DNA from: Mangifera indica
Lineage: Eukaryota; Streptophyta; Magnoliopsida; Sapindales; Anacardiaceae
Assembly: GCF_011075055.1 (NCBI RefSeq)
Contig: NC_058137.1
Span: 19,267,463-19,331,462, forward strand
Direction of reading: 5' to 3'
Length of the DNA: 64,000 bases
Each line of letters begins with the position of its first letter. Position 1 is the first letter of the stretch. Shown here piece after piece: positions 37,263 through 49,786 of the stretch. Made by a program: the position numbers and the translations under genes. The notes beneath the pieces were generated by a model. It saw only the letters and a program-made list of their open reading frames with translations, was not told the DNA's origin and did not search any database.

Positions 37263-37942
37263 AAGCCTCAAATCTTTTCTTGAATTTTGTCCAAGTCATC
37301 TTAGAGGTCTTGACTATCTCTCTAGTCAGGTTCCACTAGACACTCACATCTACCTTGAAGAGGTAGGTGACATATCTAATCCTCTCCTAATCTATCATGT
37401 TAAACAAGGCCATAATATTATCAACTAATTCCAACTAGTCTTCAACTATAGATGAATCTTTAACACCTAAAATTTTTGGGCTTGGTGCATACTTTGAAAA
37501 ATTATAAGGCTATAGTTAGGTCTTTGCTATTATTAATGCTTATGTAGATGTCTCCTCTATTGATCATGTGCCAACGGTGCTTGCACCAACTTACTGGTTT
37601 AAACTAGTATACCTTTCTACTCTTTAAACACCTCTCTAATAAGATTTCTGACCTTATTAGCATTCAACCGTGCTTGGGAGGTTGAAAGAGTTGCCCTTTT
37701 ACTAATTGCCCCTTGTGGGTTTTCCTTCTGTTCATTTCTGATGGTTTTTCTTATTCGCCTCATTTTCCTAAAAATCTTGCAACTAGTAGTCTCAAATATA
37801 GCTTAGTAGATAATCATAAAATTTACTTATAGTGATTGGTTATGAGTACAGTCAACGTAACATAAGGGACTTACTTTCTTAACTTAGCTACATACATCCC
37901 AAGACATCTTTTAGGTACCAAAATCATGTTATAATACCAACT
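37263..37942 (-). pseudogene. Ty3/gypsy gag and leader fragment, copy 2, with primer-site relic
   Basis: Collinear with 33436-34132, more decayed in coding terms. Near 37927-37942 the complement reads AGTTGGTATTATAAC, a relic of TGGTATCAGAGC, the site complementary to initiator Met-tRNA used by plant gypsy elements. It directly abuts the LTR edge TGTAACGCCCTC at 37943. Confidence 0.7.
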
Positions 37943-39780
37943 TGTAACGCCCTCTTTAAAAATACTATCATCAGGAGGAAGATATCACTACTTTTGATTG
38001 TTTGAGCATGGAACCATTTTATATATTAATCTATCAATCATCACAAATGGTAAAATTATAAAAGTACTTTTTCTTGAAATAAAACTATGAAAATATAACA
38101 AATGATGTCATATAAAACAGTAAACATCATCATCCATAATGTAATTCATAGTGTATAATTATTTAGGGTTTGATTCAAGCTATGCTCAAACTCAACTAGG
38201 CTCGACTTTTAGCTCATTTCAATGGAGTCAAGCTCAAGCTGGAACTTACTTAAACTGCTTCAAATATGTTTGAGATTGACTCGTTTAAAAGGAGTCAAAT
38301 TTGAATCAAACTTTAAGCTTAGCTTGATACTAAAACGATATTGTTTTAATGCGCATTGATCAAAATAACGTCGTTTTAGTTTATTACTATAAAATATTCC
38401 AAGCTCACGAGCTTTATGAGTTAAACACTCTAAAACCCGAGCTTAAGCTCAAAAATATTAAATTTTCAAACTTGAGCTCAAGTTCATTTCAGACTCATTC
38501 AAGCTAAGTTTGAGCTCAAACAAGTTTAGCTTGAATACCCTAGCTAAACATCAACTTAATATCTCAGAGTAATTACATAAACTAAAACATACTACATAAT
38601 AACTCAAATAACTCAAATGCCCTTACTTTGACTTTATGCTTGCTACCATTGTTTGCCTCATAGCTATCACAATCACCTAGCTACATAACATATTTTTATA
38701 TAATTTCCAAACTACCTTTGGCTCAAGCCATCGTAACTTAGTCATTTGAAGTCTATCACTAAACTCTAATTTGGATAACATAGGTCTTGTAACTTATAAC
38801 AGTAAACTTGAGAACCTTTAGGTTAATAAAATATCTTTTAAGGCTAATTATGTCTTACTTAGTCACTAAAGAATCACTTTAGAGCCTAAACTAGTGTGAC
38901 CTTATAATCTTTTAAAGAAATAACTATCGTATTGCAATTGTAGTTGTATATTAGGTTGATCAGATTAAATTGATACAGGGATTCGATATCTTGACTGTGT
39001 GAGCAATTGTTATGCAGTCTACTCGCTTATACCACTATTAGACTATTGAACTGTAACTGTAACTGTAACTATGCTTTACTACGAGCAAATATCCTACTAC
39101 AAATATAATGTCTTACTATAAACATGCCCTACTACAGGCGGTGTGAGGAAAATATACTCACTGTGTCCCTTGTAACAATCTTAAATATGTTTAGCATGCA
39201 TGCATCACTCAAGCCCCAAAAACATCTCAGGCTCATCTTAGCTTTCACCTTATATATAACTCATGCCCTAACATTATCTCCTCTTTTAGGTATATTAGGT
39301 ATTATTGTATACCCTTGGGACAACCCTATAAACACATAGCCTAATTCCCCTTAATTTTTACTTTTTCCTTGTGAACGGGCATCCCTTGTTAGGTGCAGAG
39401 GAGTTCAGGTTCTTTATCACTATACACGACTACCTCCTCATAGGCATGCCTCTTTTGTTTATTATGAATAGGCGTCCCCCATTCATATAAATGGGTGTCC
39501 TTTGTTTTATAACTAGATATGCCCATTATCCTTATTTACCTTCACTGTGCGCTTTATCAAACATTAATGAGCATTCACTTATCGAGCAAACGAGTGTTCA
39601 TCCTAGTCTAAACTCAGTTCTTTCAATACTTAGTTATTTTCAATCTACGTACCTCCTAAGGTTATTTCTATCATTTTACTTTATAGAACATTATCCTTGT
39701 TCTATAACTATGTACTTTAGCAGAGGGTAGTAACTCTTAACTATTGAAGGAATTTGAAAATAATTCATCTAGATCGGAGC
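37943..39780 (-). mobile_element. Ty3/gypsy LTR-like segment, copy 2 (minus orientation)
   Basis: Collinear with 34133-36000, including the GAGCTC-rich insertion (38165-38545) and the degenerate repeat block (39370-39610). Numerous substitutions separate the copies, so the duplication is old. Plus-strand open frames (39124-39339, 39491-39730) recur at the corresponding places of copy 1 but carry no domain. Confidence 0.6.
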
Positions 39781-42000
39781 CATTAATTGATGTTTAGAAA
39801 ATCCTACAAAACATAAGTCTATTCAGAATGAAGCCACTATTGATGATATTATTTTAGATCCCTTATTAGTTCATCTATCTATGTCTGTTACTGTACCTGA
39901 TAAGCCTATAATTGAAATTCCAATTAGAATATCATTTAGTCATAGATGACGAGCTATCTCTAATGATTATTATGTTTATCTTGGTGTTTCTAATTATGAT
40001 ATTAGTCAAATTATAGATCCTGTGAATTTTAAAAAAACCATTTCTTACTCATAATCAGATAAATGGTTTAAGGCCATGAAGGAAGAAATGTAGTCTATAA
40101 GTGACAATGATGTATAGGATCTTGTAAAGTTACCTGATAGGGTTAGACTTATGAGTTGTAAATGAGATTTCAAGACCAAGAAAGACTCTAAAGGAAAAAT
40201 TCACAGATTTAAAGTTAGATTAGTTAGTAAGGGTTTTATCTAGAAAGGAAATATAGACTTCAATAAGACTTTTTTCCTTGTGTCCACCAAAGATTCATTC
40301 AAAATTATTATGGCTTTGGTGGTTCATTTTGATTTAAAGTTTTAGCAAATGGATGTGAAAACAACTTTTCTGAATGAAAATCTTTATAAAGAAGTCTATG
40401 TGAGGCAACCAGAAAGTTTTGAAGTTAAAGGAAAATGACATAAGTATGCAAGCTAAAAAAGTCCATATATGGATTAAAATAGGTTTCTTAATAATGGTAT
40501 TTGAAATTTGATGAGGTAATAACTTCGTATGAGTTTGTTGAAAACAAATTTGATTAATGTGTATTTATCAAGATTAATGGGAGGAGATTGGTCTTTCTGG
40601 TGCTTTATGTTAATGATATTTTGTTAGCCAACACTAATGATAATTTGTTTAATGAGTTAAAGCATTTTTTATCTAGAGCATTTGATATGAAAGATCTTGG
40701 AGAAACATCTTTTGTCCTCACCATGGCAAGAATCACAGGTTTCTAGGATTATCACAAAAAACTTATATCGAGCAGGTGCTTAAGAGATTTAATATATACA
40801 ATTGAAAGGGTGGTGAGGTGTCTGTGGTAAAAAGAGAAAAGTTTAGTATTAAACAATGTCCTCAAAATGATATTAAAAGAGCATCCATGTCTCATGTTTC
40901 TTATGTTAGTGCAATTGGGAGTTTGATGTATACTCAAGTCTGTACTACGTCGGATATTACATTTGTTGTAAATGTGCTTGGTCATTATCTTTCTAATCCA
41001 AGTACTGATCATTGGATTTTAGCAAAGAAGGTCATGAGATATTTACAGAGGACAAAAGACTTCAAGTTGGTATACAAAAGGGTTGAAAATCTTGATATAG
41101 TAGGGTATCTGATTCAAACTTTGGTGATTGTGTGGATGATTACAATTCTATTTCAAGATTCGTTTTCATGCTTGCTAATAGGGCTATATCATGGAAGAGT
41201 GCAAAACAAATCTTGATAACATCTTCAACCATGTATACAGATTTTGTTGCTTGTTATGGAGTAGCTACATAAGCTATGTGGTTGAAGCATATTATTGCTA
41301 AGCTTCAAGTAGTTGATTCCATTTCAAGGCTTTTGATGATTTACTATGACAATAATGCAACTCTATTCTTTTATAAGAATAACAAAATTAGCAATACATC
41401 AAAATATATGGAAACAAAATATTTGATAGTCAGAGATCTAGTAAAGAAAGATGACATTATTGTAGAATACATTAGTACAGACTTCATATTGGCTAATCTC
41501 CTAACTAAAGGACTAAGACCTATTATTTTTTAGCAACATGTAGAGAATATAAGTGTTTTAGAGTCTTTTGATATCTTAGGTTAATGGAAGGAGTCATTAA
41601 TATATTTCTTGTTACCTTAACAAGGTTTATTATGACTAAACATTCATACATATTCCTTGCATGATATTCATGGATTGACATAAATATATTAAATATATAT
41701 GCATATATTTGAACATAGTGTTTTATACAATATATATCTCAAGAATAAGGTTTCTCTTGAGTATGACAATTGTATAGTTTATGATGTTATTGTATAAATA
41801 TAATATGTCTCAGGAATAAAGTTTTTTTTTAGTATAACAGTTGTATAAACATTTCTTTTGTATATCTTTAAATTATTGGTGAAATACGTAGACTTTGTTA
41901 AAAGTTGTTAAGTTCATTTAAAGTTAAGAGATTTCCTTGTTTCTCTCAAAACAAATGTTTAAGAGAAATCATAAAAAGGACCGGCAAGTAATAGTATATA
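39781..42000 (+). pseudogene. Ty1/copia pol remnant: reverse transcriptase and RNase H to 3' end
   Basis: Plus-strand fragments run in order. RT start is at 40070-40310 (WFKAMKEEM, CK, DFKTKKDSKGKIHRF). QMDVKTTFLNENL is near 40350 and VYVRQPESFEV near 40395. The catalytic region is at 40585-40640 (VFLVLYVNDILLAN, where the usual YVDD is YVND), followed by FDMKDLGETSFVL. A further RT/connection part is in 40818-41216 (SHVSYVSAIGSLMY). RNase H is at 41276-41533 (IYYDNNATLFF, NTSKYMETKYLIVRDLVK, FILANLLTKGL). Many stops and frameshifts make it non-functional. The 3' LTR-like sequence to about 42000 matches the reverse complement of 57420-57780. Confidence 0.85.
41724..41850 (+). repeat. Imperfect tandem duplication in the copia 3' region
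   Basis: The unit ctcaagaataaggtttctct followed by tgagtatgacaattgtata recurs about 71 bp later as ctcaggaataaagttttttt and tagtataacagttgtata. The matching region of the opposite-strand copy near 57610 appears to hold one unit only. Confidence 0.7.
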
Positions 42001-42253
42001 TTTATTATGATCACATTTAGATGTTATTCATGCCACACTTCCAAATTAAAGATCCATATTGTATAATTATAAATAATTGTAATTATAGACATCTTGTATT
42101 GTTTTTGAGACATAAAGATTGCTTTAATTCATTATTGACAATTATATTGAGAGGATTGTTTTGGTTGAAATGTTATTTCGAAACTATGTTATTTTCTTAC
42201 AAAATAATAAAATGTCATTTACCCAAAAAATTAAAAAAAAAAAGGTTATTTTT

Positions 42254-42299
42254 GATATATATATATATATATATCTATACACACACACATACACACATT
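42254..42299. repeat. (TA)n(CA)n compound microsatellite
   Basis: A TA run followed by acacacacacatacacacat. The plus-strand open frame 42021-42332 reads through it and is not a gene. Confidence 0.9.
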
Positions 42300-42359
42300 A
42301 ATCAATGTTACTCAAGTTGCAGAATGTTGTAATAATGTATACATACATTGATTAAATTT

Positions 42360-44030
42360 TTCATCATTTAATATAAAACTGAGTGAATATGTAGTCTCTA
42401 AATAATTTATTTTATGGGCTTGATATGATCATTCAGACATGGGTCAATACACTTTATATTGTGGTTATTAATTTGGGTTATAAGTGTGGGCTAATAAAGA
42501 TTGTTGAATTTTTGACAGGAGAGTTCAATTAACTTTTAATATGAAAAATAAAAGAAAAGGGCTAGCTCCTCTTTCTAGTACACACAATTATTTTTGACAT
42601 CTCTCTTCTTATAGCTTTTGGAACCTATGAAGGAACACTTGCTCCAAAGATCAATAATTGATCTTTTCTGCAATAAAATGGCACAAACAAGTTTGTTTAA
42701 GTTCTTCATCCATGAATTACAATATTTTATAGTTTATTGTGTTTGATTGAATTGGAGCAGAATCAAACAGAGTGATTCTGCAATGGTGATATGTAATAAT
42801 GTTTTAGCTTACACATTTGTGGTACCAAAAACGCTTAGACCCAGATATCATTAAGCCAGGTTATAATTGGGAGCCCAAGACAAGTCAGAAATCAGAAAAT
42901 GCAGGTGTCAATTTTCCTATTTTGATTTTTGAAATGGTATTATCTGCAAGTGTTTTCCAATAAAATTAACCATATTTTTGCATTGAAATGCCTCACTCGA
43001 TTGTTATTTGATGCTCAAATCAGTGTGTTGACTATGGGGTATAAACAATTCATAGCCAATCTCTCTCGTAGATTTTGTATATAAAGTAGTATCTTTGAAA
43101 GTGGAACACCAATGATTTAAGACCCTTTTAGAATGTCAAAACATATAGAGAAATATTTCTGTGTTCAGGTATGTGCCACTGCCACCAAATTCCATGAAAT
43201 GTTTTTGTTCTATCTACACTGATAGCTTAAAACCGGTCTCTAATCTACCCTTCTCCATTATTATGATGTCTTTTGGACTTTTAAACTAATAATGCTGTAT
43301 TTTATTCATTGGCAACACTGTTAGCCTTGTGATTTTTTTCGTCAAGTTCTTTGTCCCATTAGTGGTGTTGATGGTAGACTTATTGCTTCTTTGAAAAATT
43401 CTTCAACTTAGTGCGAGTTTAATAATGAGCAGCAGCATTAAATAACCACAAAGATTTGTTTTTGCTTTACAATATGAAAAATCTCCCTTATTTTTAGATT
43501 CAGTGTATTATCTTGCTTATTTGATATCAACCCTATAAAGTTGTACAAAGAATTAATGATTCTGTCACTTTCTTATCCAAGAATATCTTTGACAATTTCT
43601 TCATTTTGTTCTATTGAAAGACAAGTCATCTTCATTAATGGGTTATCTTCAAACAGTCAAAGTCTGTCACTTTAACTAGATGAAAAGAATAAGAAACTGG
43701 GAAAGTTGGAGTGGCTAGCGAGATTAGTTACACTAATTATTTGATTAATGGGATAAAGCTGTAGTGGTTTAAGGTTAGTGAATTGAATTCTGTTGAAATA
43801 ATCACAATTCTTTTGAAATCATTTGGCCAGGTGACCAAACTTTTCACAGTAATTGCAATCATAAGTGCATCATTTGGGGTAAAAAAATTTGGTTTCCCCA
43901 GTAAAAGAAAGATTCAGTTTTGCACTTGGTGCACTAAAAGTAATTAGAAGCAAGAAGTTAACCCTGATTGTGAATCTGGGGCCGTTCATGGTGGATGAAG
44001 AATTGGATAGGCACATAGACAATTCAACAC
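42360..44030. other. Non-genic stretch with a possible minus-strand zinc-knuckle relic
   Basis: No gene is supported. On the minus strand at 43861-43799 the translation reads DCNYCEKFGHLAK, a stop, then FQKN, resembling the CCHC zinc knuckle of retroelement gag, with the last cysteine apparently changed to phenylalanine. The rest of 43480-43930 may be the surrounding gag relic but shows no second motif. Confidence 0.3.
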
Positions 44031-44198
44031 AATAAAATTATGTGTATCTATTTTAAGTATATAAATAAATATACACTTAATATATGTTATCATGTAATTT
44101 GTTAATTTTGAATTAACGATAAAATAACACTTAATCATGTGATAATACACATAAATGTATATACATTTATATACTCAAAATAGATATGTATAGTATTA
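44031..44198. mobile_element. Small inverted-repeat MITE, 168 bp
   Basis: The left arm (aattatgtgtatctatttta, then agtatataaataaatatac) pairs with the reverse complement of the right arm (catatctattttgagtatat, then aaatgtatatac) over about 65 bp. The two arms surround a short centre with ttttgaattaacg. The start of duplicated block A at 30541-30730 and 36617-36725 is related. No clear target duplication could be fixed. Confidence 0.65.
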
Positions 44199-47100
44199 CT
44201 CCTTCGATACACCTGTCTTACCTAAAACTTTGTTTTTAGGATGAGGAATGAATGGATTATGGAGGGTGACAAATTACACGGAGTGTCTGTTTCATGGACA
44301 CTATAACAAGGAAAATGGTACAGACCATCACCTGGCGCAGTGCCATTTCTGCAAACAAAAGGAGAGGCACATGCCCAACTCCTTTATCAGAAAACATTGC
44401 CCTTAGATAGACCACATGATTTTTTGCCCAATACCCATTGCACTCATTTTCAACATCCTGTTAGGCAACAACTCATATCTTAAGTGCTTGAATATGACAC
44501 TTCAGTATTGGATTATTGAGCCTCTAAACTTTTGTTCTTATCATACAGAAGTGTTTCGCTTCCTCTGTCTGCTATTGAAACGTAGCTGTAACTTTCATTT
44601 AAGAAGGTAGAACTTTTCAGAACTTTTTATTAACAGGACAAGTAAACTAATAATGGAAATTTGGATCCAAACAAAGACATGAAGAAGGAGGGGACCAGGT
44701 GTAAAGGATTACAGCACTTTGGCTTTTCCAGCAAATGAATACCCATTTCTCTATTTCCATTTTTATGAAATGTAGCTGTAACACTTTCTCCTCTTTTCTC
44801 AAAATGCTCCTAACAATTAACAAATGCTCCAAATCAAACCTTCCCGAATTAATTTCTTAGACAGTAACTTCATTATTTTGCGGAGAAAGAAGGAACAGGT
44901 TCAATGTTATGATGTTGACAGAGGTACAATGGCATCTTATGAGCAGTAAGTTGCCACATCGCCAAATTCCAGAAATAGGGGTCTCAAAGACCAGCCACCA
45001 ACAGCATTACTCAATGCAGCCCGATTACACCATTTCTGGCTGCAAATAATTTTGCTCTTTCTCATTGCCTTTCCCCCTGAGACTCAGTTAGAATTTGCAT
45101 GTTCTATTTGTCAACATCATATACACCACATTCAGCTTACCATTTTCATGTTGGCATCTTCTCACTCTGTTTGTTGAGTATGAGTTAAATCAGAAGTTCA
45201 ATTATTCTCCATGTCACACTATAATTGGAGCTTGTTTACATCATCTTAGTACACATTTTAAGCAGTGCACAGGAGAATGTTGGCCCAGAAAATTCTTAGA
45301 AAAGTTATTTGATTCCTCAGAAAATAGGGAAAAAGGGGGGCTGTTAATTATCATTAAATTAATTAATCTTGTTACAAATTTAGGTTTAAAGAATTGTTAA
45401 TTTGGCCGTCAAAGAATGAAACAATTCCATATATTTGTACGTATATGAACGAATAATATACTTCAAAAGTCGACAATGGAGATTCATTTAACCTTGTTAT
45501 AAAGATTAATTTATAGCATGTAATGCAATTAACCCTGGTTGCATTCTCTTTAATTATGATTTATAAATATAATTATAGTTTGTTGGCATCATCAGCTCAT
45601 GGCATGTGCCCCCATAATAGCAGTCACTCAACCACCTTCCATACCTAAATCTTTTAGGGTTTTTTTTTTTTTTTTCATATTATGTTATTATAATCGAACT
45701 TCTCCTTTACATATTTTGTGGACATTAATTATCAGAAATTTTATAAATTTAAGCAAAAAATAAAAATTTCGGAACATTAATCATCGAGATTTTACAGAAA
45801 TGCAGAATCCATGGGTTACTCTTGAATTATAAAGCTTTTACATTGCTGTGAGTTGGTAATTATGCGTTCGATAAATAGATTAATTCCGATTAGTGATTGT
45901 TAATAGGGTATTAATTAATAATAATTATGTTGGTTTAGTAATCCATTCCAATTGGGCATGTGAAGCCAATAATCTGGTAAGCTCCATCATTGGTTTCTGT
46001 CGTCATGGGAAGATGTTGAGGGGCTTAATTGCTTTGCACTTGCAGGTAGTCTCTTTTAAGGAATGTTTTTCTTATAATTAAATTGCTAATCTATATAATT
46101 AATTAATTAATTAGGTGGGGTGTCATTTTCTTTGAAAATTATTATTTTCTTAGCCAAGTGATGTAGTCGAAAAAATTCCAAAGTTTAGATGACCTACCAC
46201 TTTTATAGTCATTAGTTTGAAATTTGAAACTCTATTGTAGACTGCATTGAATGAACAAGTGAACTTGTTGATGTACCAAATGTGTATAATTAGAGGCCTT
46301 AGAGATTCACATTTAGAGACAAAATGCATAATCCTCTCAAAATGCAACCCATTGAGATTGCAACACTTTCACTTAAATCGAAGAAGAGATTGTGTTGTGA
46401 GACCATCCAATTTGCTCAACTTGGTGATGGAGTCGAATATCAAAATATATAACCTACCTCTGGTAAAATCTGTCATATGGGTTTGTCTCCCATTATCATA
46501 CGCAATATGGATATGGTCGACCTCTAAAAAAGGTTCTTATCTCCTTATGGAATGACTCTTCTGCCTATATGGATGAACCATACTTTTGGTATGGGAATAA
46601 GAGATAAGAGGGCAATAATGTCTTATCATTGCCATATACCCATTCACTTTTCAAGTCCGAATGATGTTGGGATGTGCTCCATAGGTTTAATTTGTTGATG
46701 GATAAGAAAGAATAAATTAGTAAATTTTTAGTGGGTTTTAGGGTCAAAAGGGTGATGAAGGTGGGTGGGTCCTGATAATCTTGCAAGATTGTCTATTGGA
46801 TTAGTTTATAAATAAGTGGCAATAGTATTAACCTTACATTTGTTTATTTTTGGCTAAACCCACTTCATGGAGTATGGTGACAAACATTAGAATGTATCAC
46901 TTTAATAACAATTAAAGATTTTTTTTTTTTAACATTTTAGATATGCACCTAGTTTTCTGGTGAGAATTTTTTTTTTTTAAATGAAAAAAATATTCAAATT
47001 AAAAAATTGGTTCTTATGAATTTATGTAAGCTATATAAATTACAATATTTGTCAAATATTTCATACTTGTTGGTGATACCAAAATTCTCACATCATATAT

Positions 47101-47460
47101 TATCTCGATTCGTATATAATAGATCACTTAAAAGTGGTAAAGTATTGTTCATTTTTGCCTTCGTTAGTATTATAATATTGTCTTTAAAAGATATCTCAAA
47201 AGGAAAGAAAGATAATAAGTTTATATTGATTCAAGACCTTTAACTCTTATTTAATATACAATTTTTAGCATCAACCATTAGCTCCTGTTTGAGGGCTTGA
47301 AGAGAGTACTTGACATTATCCATACAAATGATGTCGTAATTGATGTTGCCTCGACTTATACTTATTAAGTTATTTAAGGCCACAATGTATTGTTTGTTTT
47401 GATCTTTGTTGATATCACGATTTTGCCTTTAAAAGGTGTCTCGCGAAAGAGAAGGAGATA
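44199..47460. other. Non-genic stretch, nothing assigned
   Basis: Several open frames of 60-102 codons exist (44416-44610, 45095-45400, 46247-46555) but none has a recognisable domain, start context or partner exon. A poly-T run lies at 45661-45675. Two nearly matching phrases, cgtagctgtaacttt at 44581 and tgtagctgtaacacttt at 44771, lie on the same strand and are unexplained. Confidence 0.35.
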
Positions 47461-47464
47461 ATGA

Positions 47465-47790
47465 ATCTATATTAACTAGGGCTATGAATGAGTCTAACAC
47501 AAGCTTGATTATGGTTAATTCGGTAAGCTCATGATTAGATTTGCGTAAATATCAATAAGAGCTTAAAATCTTGCACTTAAATACTTAAAATTTCATTTGT
47601 TTATTTATAGATATAATGAGGTAATTCATAAATATATAAGTGATAAGTTTTAAATGTTTTTTCAATGATGAAAATGTAATTTTTTTTTTTTAATTGAGCT
47701 CAAGTAATCCCTTTTTAATTCGAAGTCAAGCTCTATATCTATACTCTTGAGTTGAACATTAGTCGGTTTAACTTGTTTATACTTTTAATA
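47465..47790. repeat. Diverged AAGCTTGA/GAGCTCAA-type repeat
   Basis: The words aagcttgatt, aagctcatga, gagctcaagt and aagctctat with AT-rich spacing resemble the repeat at 34345-34725. The ends are not clear. Confidence 0.35.
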
Positions 47791-48227
47791 TTAACTTAAG
47801 ACATTGGACTCCTATTTGATATTAGTTTTTTGACATTAAATACTTACAATATTACATATTATCCTTACAAAGTGTAATATCACTTGAGCATTGGTCGGGA
47901 TTTAGAATTCTATATCAAATATTTAAGTGTATATGTTGATGATGGCAATAGGCAATTATAAGCATAACATTATGGTTAATACAAATGTCATTTAATCTTT
48001 CAAAAACTTGCACTAAATAAAGCAATTCCTTCTCGAGATAGTGCCTGCTAAACGAGATGGGCCTTTGTGTTTGCCACATTTATTTTCATTATTTGAATTT
48101 GGACCCTCAAGCCAAAACTTAAAAATAATTATTTATGATGATTTTTAGGGAAAGAAATAAACCCTAATCAAATCCAATCAATTAAAGACTTAATATAAAT
48201 TTATAAACTAGAGTGTTGCATCTCTAC

Positions 48228-48600
48228 TCTAGACATGGCATCAGGAAAGGTTGGAGAGGAGATTTTAATCCATATCTTCGTCTTTGTAAGAGATATTAAT
48301 TTTTATTCTTGGTTTATCTTTGTTATAAGAATGAAAAAAATTATTCGTCTTCTTTCCATAAAGAAAAATCTCTTCTTCATTTTCATACTTACAGGGAAAA
48401 CTTATTTATTCGTATATTTTAAATATAATATAAATATATTAAATAATAAAATTAAGTAAAATTAAAATCAACCTATTATTTTGAATATCACAAATAGTAT
48501 ATATTAATCACCTTAATATACATAATACAAATATAAATAAATTTAAAAAATATAAATAATCAAAGGGTGAAAACGAGATAAAGCAGGACAAAAACACATG
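48228..48600 (+). repeat. Dispersed repeat of the gggaaggggat type, copy 2
   Basis: Collinear in translation with the reverse complement of 28739-28530 (both read FVIRM, SIKKNL and PIKKNL near the middle). The right side (gtgaaaacgagataaagcagg, 48567 onward) looks like the other arm. It is more AT-rich and more diverged than copy 1. Confidence 0.5.
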
Positions 48601-48780
48601 TATCCTAAATGCCTACTCAGTTACAAGAATATTTTTTATTTATATTCTTTTTTTTGTTTTTATCAAAAAATCTCCCTCAAACAGAATCAAAAATCTAAAT
48701 TCCAATCAAAATTGTTATCCCTATTTTACCCCAACGATTTTCTATTTTTTTTATAATAAGATATTATAATGAACATTACA

Positions 48781-49240
48781 ATATCTTTCTTTTACTTATT
48801 TACGTAAAGGCCCGCACCGCATCACCATCCCGGACCCTCTGATTCCTGGTAAGAACGATTAGCTGCTACGTGCAAAAAGACAAGCCGTAGATTTAAACAT
48901 AAAATATGAGAACCGGTAGCCGGTGAATTGACAGAATGAAAAACCGCAACATAGTCAACCGGGGGAAAACAAAAAGGCAAACAGGTGAAAATGATTTTGG
49001 ATCCAATTAACGAGGTTAAATTTTATATATATTTATTAATAATAACCCTAATTACTGGGCAAAGAGTTGAAGCCTGAAGGGAGTGACGGAGTTGACTAAC
49101 GCCGTCCCATGAGAGGTTGCATTTCCAATGAGGCGAACCGTGTGGCGGTGGTGATGGCGTTCAAGTTTGACTGTTAACACTTCAAGTGTCAAATCAAGCA
49201 CTGGTGTTTTTTGGGAGGAGCACTGTTGACTATCCTCATT
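48781..49240. promoter_or_regulatory. W-box core cluster in promoter-like sequence without a gene
   Basis: TTGAC cores occur at 48928, 49092, 49167 and 49226 on the plus strand, and GTCAA (minus strand) occurs at 48954. That is five in about 300 bp, where fewer than one is expected by chance at equal base frequencies. The stretch is clearly less AT-rich than its surroundings. No open reading frame with recognisable content follows on either side, so it may be the remnant of a gene promoter. Confidence 0.3.
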
Positions 49241-49786
49241 AATATAAGGTAAAATTTTAGAAACCTTCCATGAATTTTAAAAACTATTTTGTCACCTTTC
49301 ATTTCAGATTTTATTAATATAAACTCCCCTTTTCTGGTTGCCTAAGTTATGGTGAATATATATATGAACATATTTTATGTATAAAATAAAAAATAATTAA
49401 GGAGTTTATAGTATTAAATTTTATATTTCTTGATTTAAAAATTTTCCCTTTCCTAATATCACCTTGTTCTAATTATTATATTCACATATAAAACTAATTA
49501 AATAAAAACATAGAAATAAAATTAGAAAAATTCCTACAAAAATTCATAATTTGATTACCTAAATCCAGAATATTATATAGTTTTCAAAAGAATTTATTTA
49601 TTTTTTCTTATTGAATTATACCAAACTATCTCTTAAAATTTTAGACAAGAACTCTTCAGAAAAATAAAATAAGTTGATGGGTCACATCATTTTGTTGTAT
49701 AATGAACCTGGTCAAATTATAATAGGTGCCAATTTAGTCGTGGATAAGGCTCATTCTTGGAAGTCGAAAATTTGATAAATAATTTA

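Noticed and set aside
46247..46555. 102-codon frame with a vague leucine pattern
   Set aside because: I considered a leucine-rich-repeat relic, but spacing is irregular and no F-box or other partner domain is present.
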